Shown here: in pieces, positions 6,467-7,813 of the stretch
Position numbering within the stretch: position 1 is the first letter of the stretch
Layout: every line of letters starts with the position of its first letter
Assembly (NCBI GenBank): GCA_021786215.1
Contig: JAJYNT010000224.1
Span: 1-7,813, forward strand
From: Chloroflexota bacterium
GTDB taxonomy: Bacteria > Chloroflexota > UBA6077
Direction of reading: 5' to 3'
Length of the DNA stretch: 7,813 bases
Notes under the pieces: generated by a model
Told to the model about the DNA's origin: nothing
The model's input: only the letters and a program-made list of their open reading frames with translations
Databases searched by the model: none
Made by a program: the position numbers and the translations under genes

Positions 6467-6543
6467 AGCCAACCCTCAGATCTCAGCTCCTGGCGCTGGC
6501 GATCGGCTGGCGAGAGCTCCTCGTATCCAGCAGCACAGGGTAC
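6467..6543 (-). other. Intergenic gap, MFS to reductase
   Basis: This 77-bp gap between two same-strand genes holds no clear terminator, promoter or FMN riboswitch. It has a direct repeat of AGCTCCT (6485-6491 and 6515-6521, AGGAGCT on the coding strand) and GCTGGCGA twice, 11 bp apart (6495-6502, 6506-6513). Co-transcription of the two genes is therefore plausible. Confidence 0.45.
6473..6477 (-). promoter_or_regulatory. Ribosome binding site deciding the reductase start
   Basis: On the minus strand GAGGG lies 6 nt before GTG 6466 and directly against the TTG at 6472. This supports the GTG. AGGAG further upstream (6487-6491) is too far from either. Confidence 0.65.
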
Positions 6544-7813
6544 TCACAACTCAGATCCCCGTCGCCTCGCTTTGCCCGGGACAAGCCTCACCTTTCGTGG
6601 CGCCACCAACCACACCGTGACTATGCTGAGGAGGCTACTCCCAGCGGCCACCGCAAAAGCGGTGAAATAGCTTCCGGTAGCATCGAAGATGTAACCGGCG
6701 AACCAGGCCCCTATGGCGGCGCCAAGGCCGTTTGCCATGCCGATCGTTCCATAGATCGCGCCAAAGCGGGGACCCGTGAACAGGTCGGCACCAACAGCGG
6801 GGCCAAGTGGCGTAGCAACACCGTAGGCCATGGCAAAAGCCAGCGCGAAGATGTATATCAGCGGTGGGAATGTGCTGAAGCGGGTGCCTATCAGAGCGGC
6901 GACCGCCACCGTCATGGTGCTAAGCCCTATCGAATAGGTGACCTCTCGACCCAGCCGGTCTGACACCCACCCCCAGCCGATCTTGGCACCGATGCTGAAG
7001 AGGCCCACCAACCCCACCACCGAGGCCGCCAGCAACTTCTCGTACCCTCCGTCTACCAGGAATGCCACTTGGTGAACGAAGATCATCTGAGTAGCGATGT
7101 TATTCAGTATCAGCATAACGAATAGCATCCAGTACCGGTATGTACGCATCGCCGATGCGACCGTCCAATCTCGACCGGTCCACTTGGCATCGACTACTCG
7201 AGCAGCGCCAAGCGCCAGGTCACCGACGGCTCGGTCACAGGTTGGAACGGCTTCTCGGCCATCCTTGTGCAATCCCATTTGCTCGGGCTTTCCCCTGAGA
7301 AACAGCAGGGCGATAGGCGCGACCCCGCCAAACACTATGCCAGCAAGCACCAGGTAGGCCGTTCGCCAGCCGTACGAACTTATCATGAGTTGGGTGAAGG
7401 GAACTAGCAGCAGGATACCCACCCCGATGCCGGCGGAGGCAATACCCAGAGCCGCGCCGAGTCGTTTGGAGAACCAGCCACTGACGGTTACCACACTGGG
7501 TATCCATCCCGCGGCGCTGGATCCGACCGCGCAGATAACGCCGAAGAAGATGTAGAACTGCCAGAGCTCGGTTAGCCGACTACAAGCGACCAACCCCACT
7601 GCCAGGATCACCGCGCCCACGGAGATCACTCGCTCCGGCCCGTACCTGTCGGTTAGGGCACCCGCCCCCGCCCCGGCGATGCCATAGATGACGACGTAGA
7701 GGGAAAACACGCCCGCTGAGGAGGCACGACTCCATCCAAATTGCTCCAGCAGGGCGACGTAGAAGACCGAGAAGGAGTACCAGACCGTGTAGGTTAGGGC
7801 CAGGGCCACGAAA
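6544..7813 (-). CDS. MFS transporter, oxalate/formate-monocarboxylate type (5' end outside window)
   Basis: This is a nearly complete major facilitator protein. The open frame continues past the window edge (codons FVALALTY...), so the GTG at 7809-7807 is probably internal and the true start lies outside. It should be a 12-helix inner-membrane carrier. I see the first-half A motif, GALTDRYGPERV, between TM2 and TM3, and its second-half counterpart GWVSDRLGRE. The first half also has the phrase FGWSRAS after TM1, and RGKPEQMGLHKDG opens the central cytoplasmic loop. That loop phrase and the GWSRA segment are typical of the oxalate/formate antiporter and monocarboxylate groups, so an organic anion is a likely substrate; the exact one cannot be read. 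It ends in a basic tail (KVRLVPGKARRRGSEL), consistent with a cytoplasmic C-terminus. The reductase gene follows 77 nt downstream. Confidence 0.9.
   Translation of the reverse strand, partial: FVALALTYTVWYSFSVFYVALLEQFGWSRASSAGVFSLYVVIYGIAGAGAGALTDRYGPERVISVGAVILAVGLVACSRLTELWQFYIFFGVICAVGSSAAGWIPSVVTVSGWFSKRLGAALGIASAGIGVGILLLVPFTQLMISSYGWRTAYLVLAGIVFGGVAPIALLFLRGKPEQMGLHKDGREAVPTCDRAVGDLALGAARVVDAKWTGRDWTVASAMRTYRYWMLFVMLILNNIATQMIFVHQVAFLVDGGYEKLLAASVVGLVGLFSIGAKIGWGWVSDRLGREVTYSIGLSTMTVAVAALIGTRFSTFPPLIYIFALAFAMAYGVATPLGPAVGADLFTGPRFGAIYGTIGMANGLGAAIGAWFAGYIFDATGSYFTAFAVAAGSSLLSIVTVWLVAPRKVRLVPGKARRRGSEL

Noticed and set aside
6485..6521. Direct repeats AGCTCCT and GCTGGCGA in the MFS-reductase gap
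   Set aside because: The repeats are short, and AGGAGCT is SD-like on the coding strand. They are listed with the gap, but nothing supports an operator or element.

Overview
The window is a GC-rich bacterial chromosome segment, tightly packed on both strands, with strong Shine-Dalgarno (SD) sequences and frequent GTG starts. The membrane kinase with GAF/PAS domains, the gene style and the unfamiliar small proteins would suit Chloroflexota or a relative. That is a weak inference, because no rRNA or marker protein is present. I see no phage, transposon, CRISPR or RNA gene.

Layout: (1) 2-139 (+) is the C-terminal tail of endonuclease IV (Nfo), a DNA-repair enzyme. It overlaps by 8 nt the next gene, a glycerophosphodiester phosphodiesterase (132-905, +). 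(2) 859-3954 (-) is a large membrane histidine kinase with a MASE3-like sensor, two GAF domains, a PAS domain and HisKA/HATPase. Its 3' end overlaps the phosphodiesterase gene tail to tail by 47 bp. No response regulator lies beside it. (3) 3955-4151 is a divergent control region. (4) 4152-4592 and 4715-5485 (+) encode two proteins I do not recognise. One is short and helical. The other has a conserved-looking N-terminal domain, an acidic Pro/Ala/Glu linker and a helical tail. (5) Just after them, 5578-5700 (+) carries the first ~40 residues of a pyruvate kinase. It has a good SD, but an ACG where the start codon should be, and nothing recognisable after the SHG-like motif, so it looks like a gene remnant. 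(6) 5705-6466 (-) is a stand-alone RibD C-terminal-type reductase, preceded by 6544-7813 (-), a nearly complete MFS transporter of the monocarboxylate/oxalate-formate type that runs off the window.

The named genes are household, sensing and transport functions and do not form one obvious pathway. The least explained parts are the unknown gene pair beside the orphan kinase and the pyruvate kinase remnant squeezed between that pair and the reductase gene.
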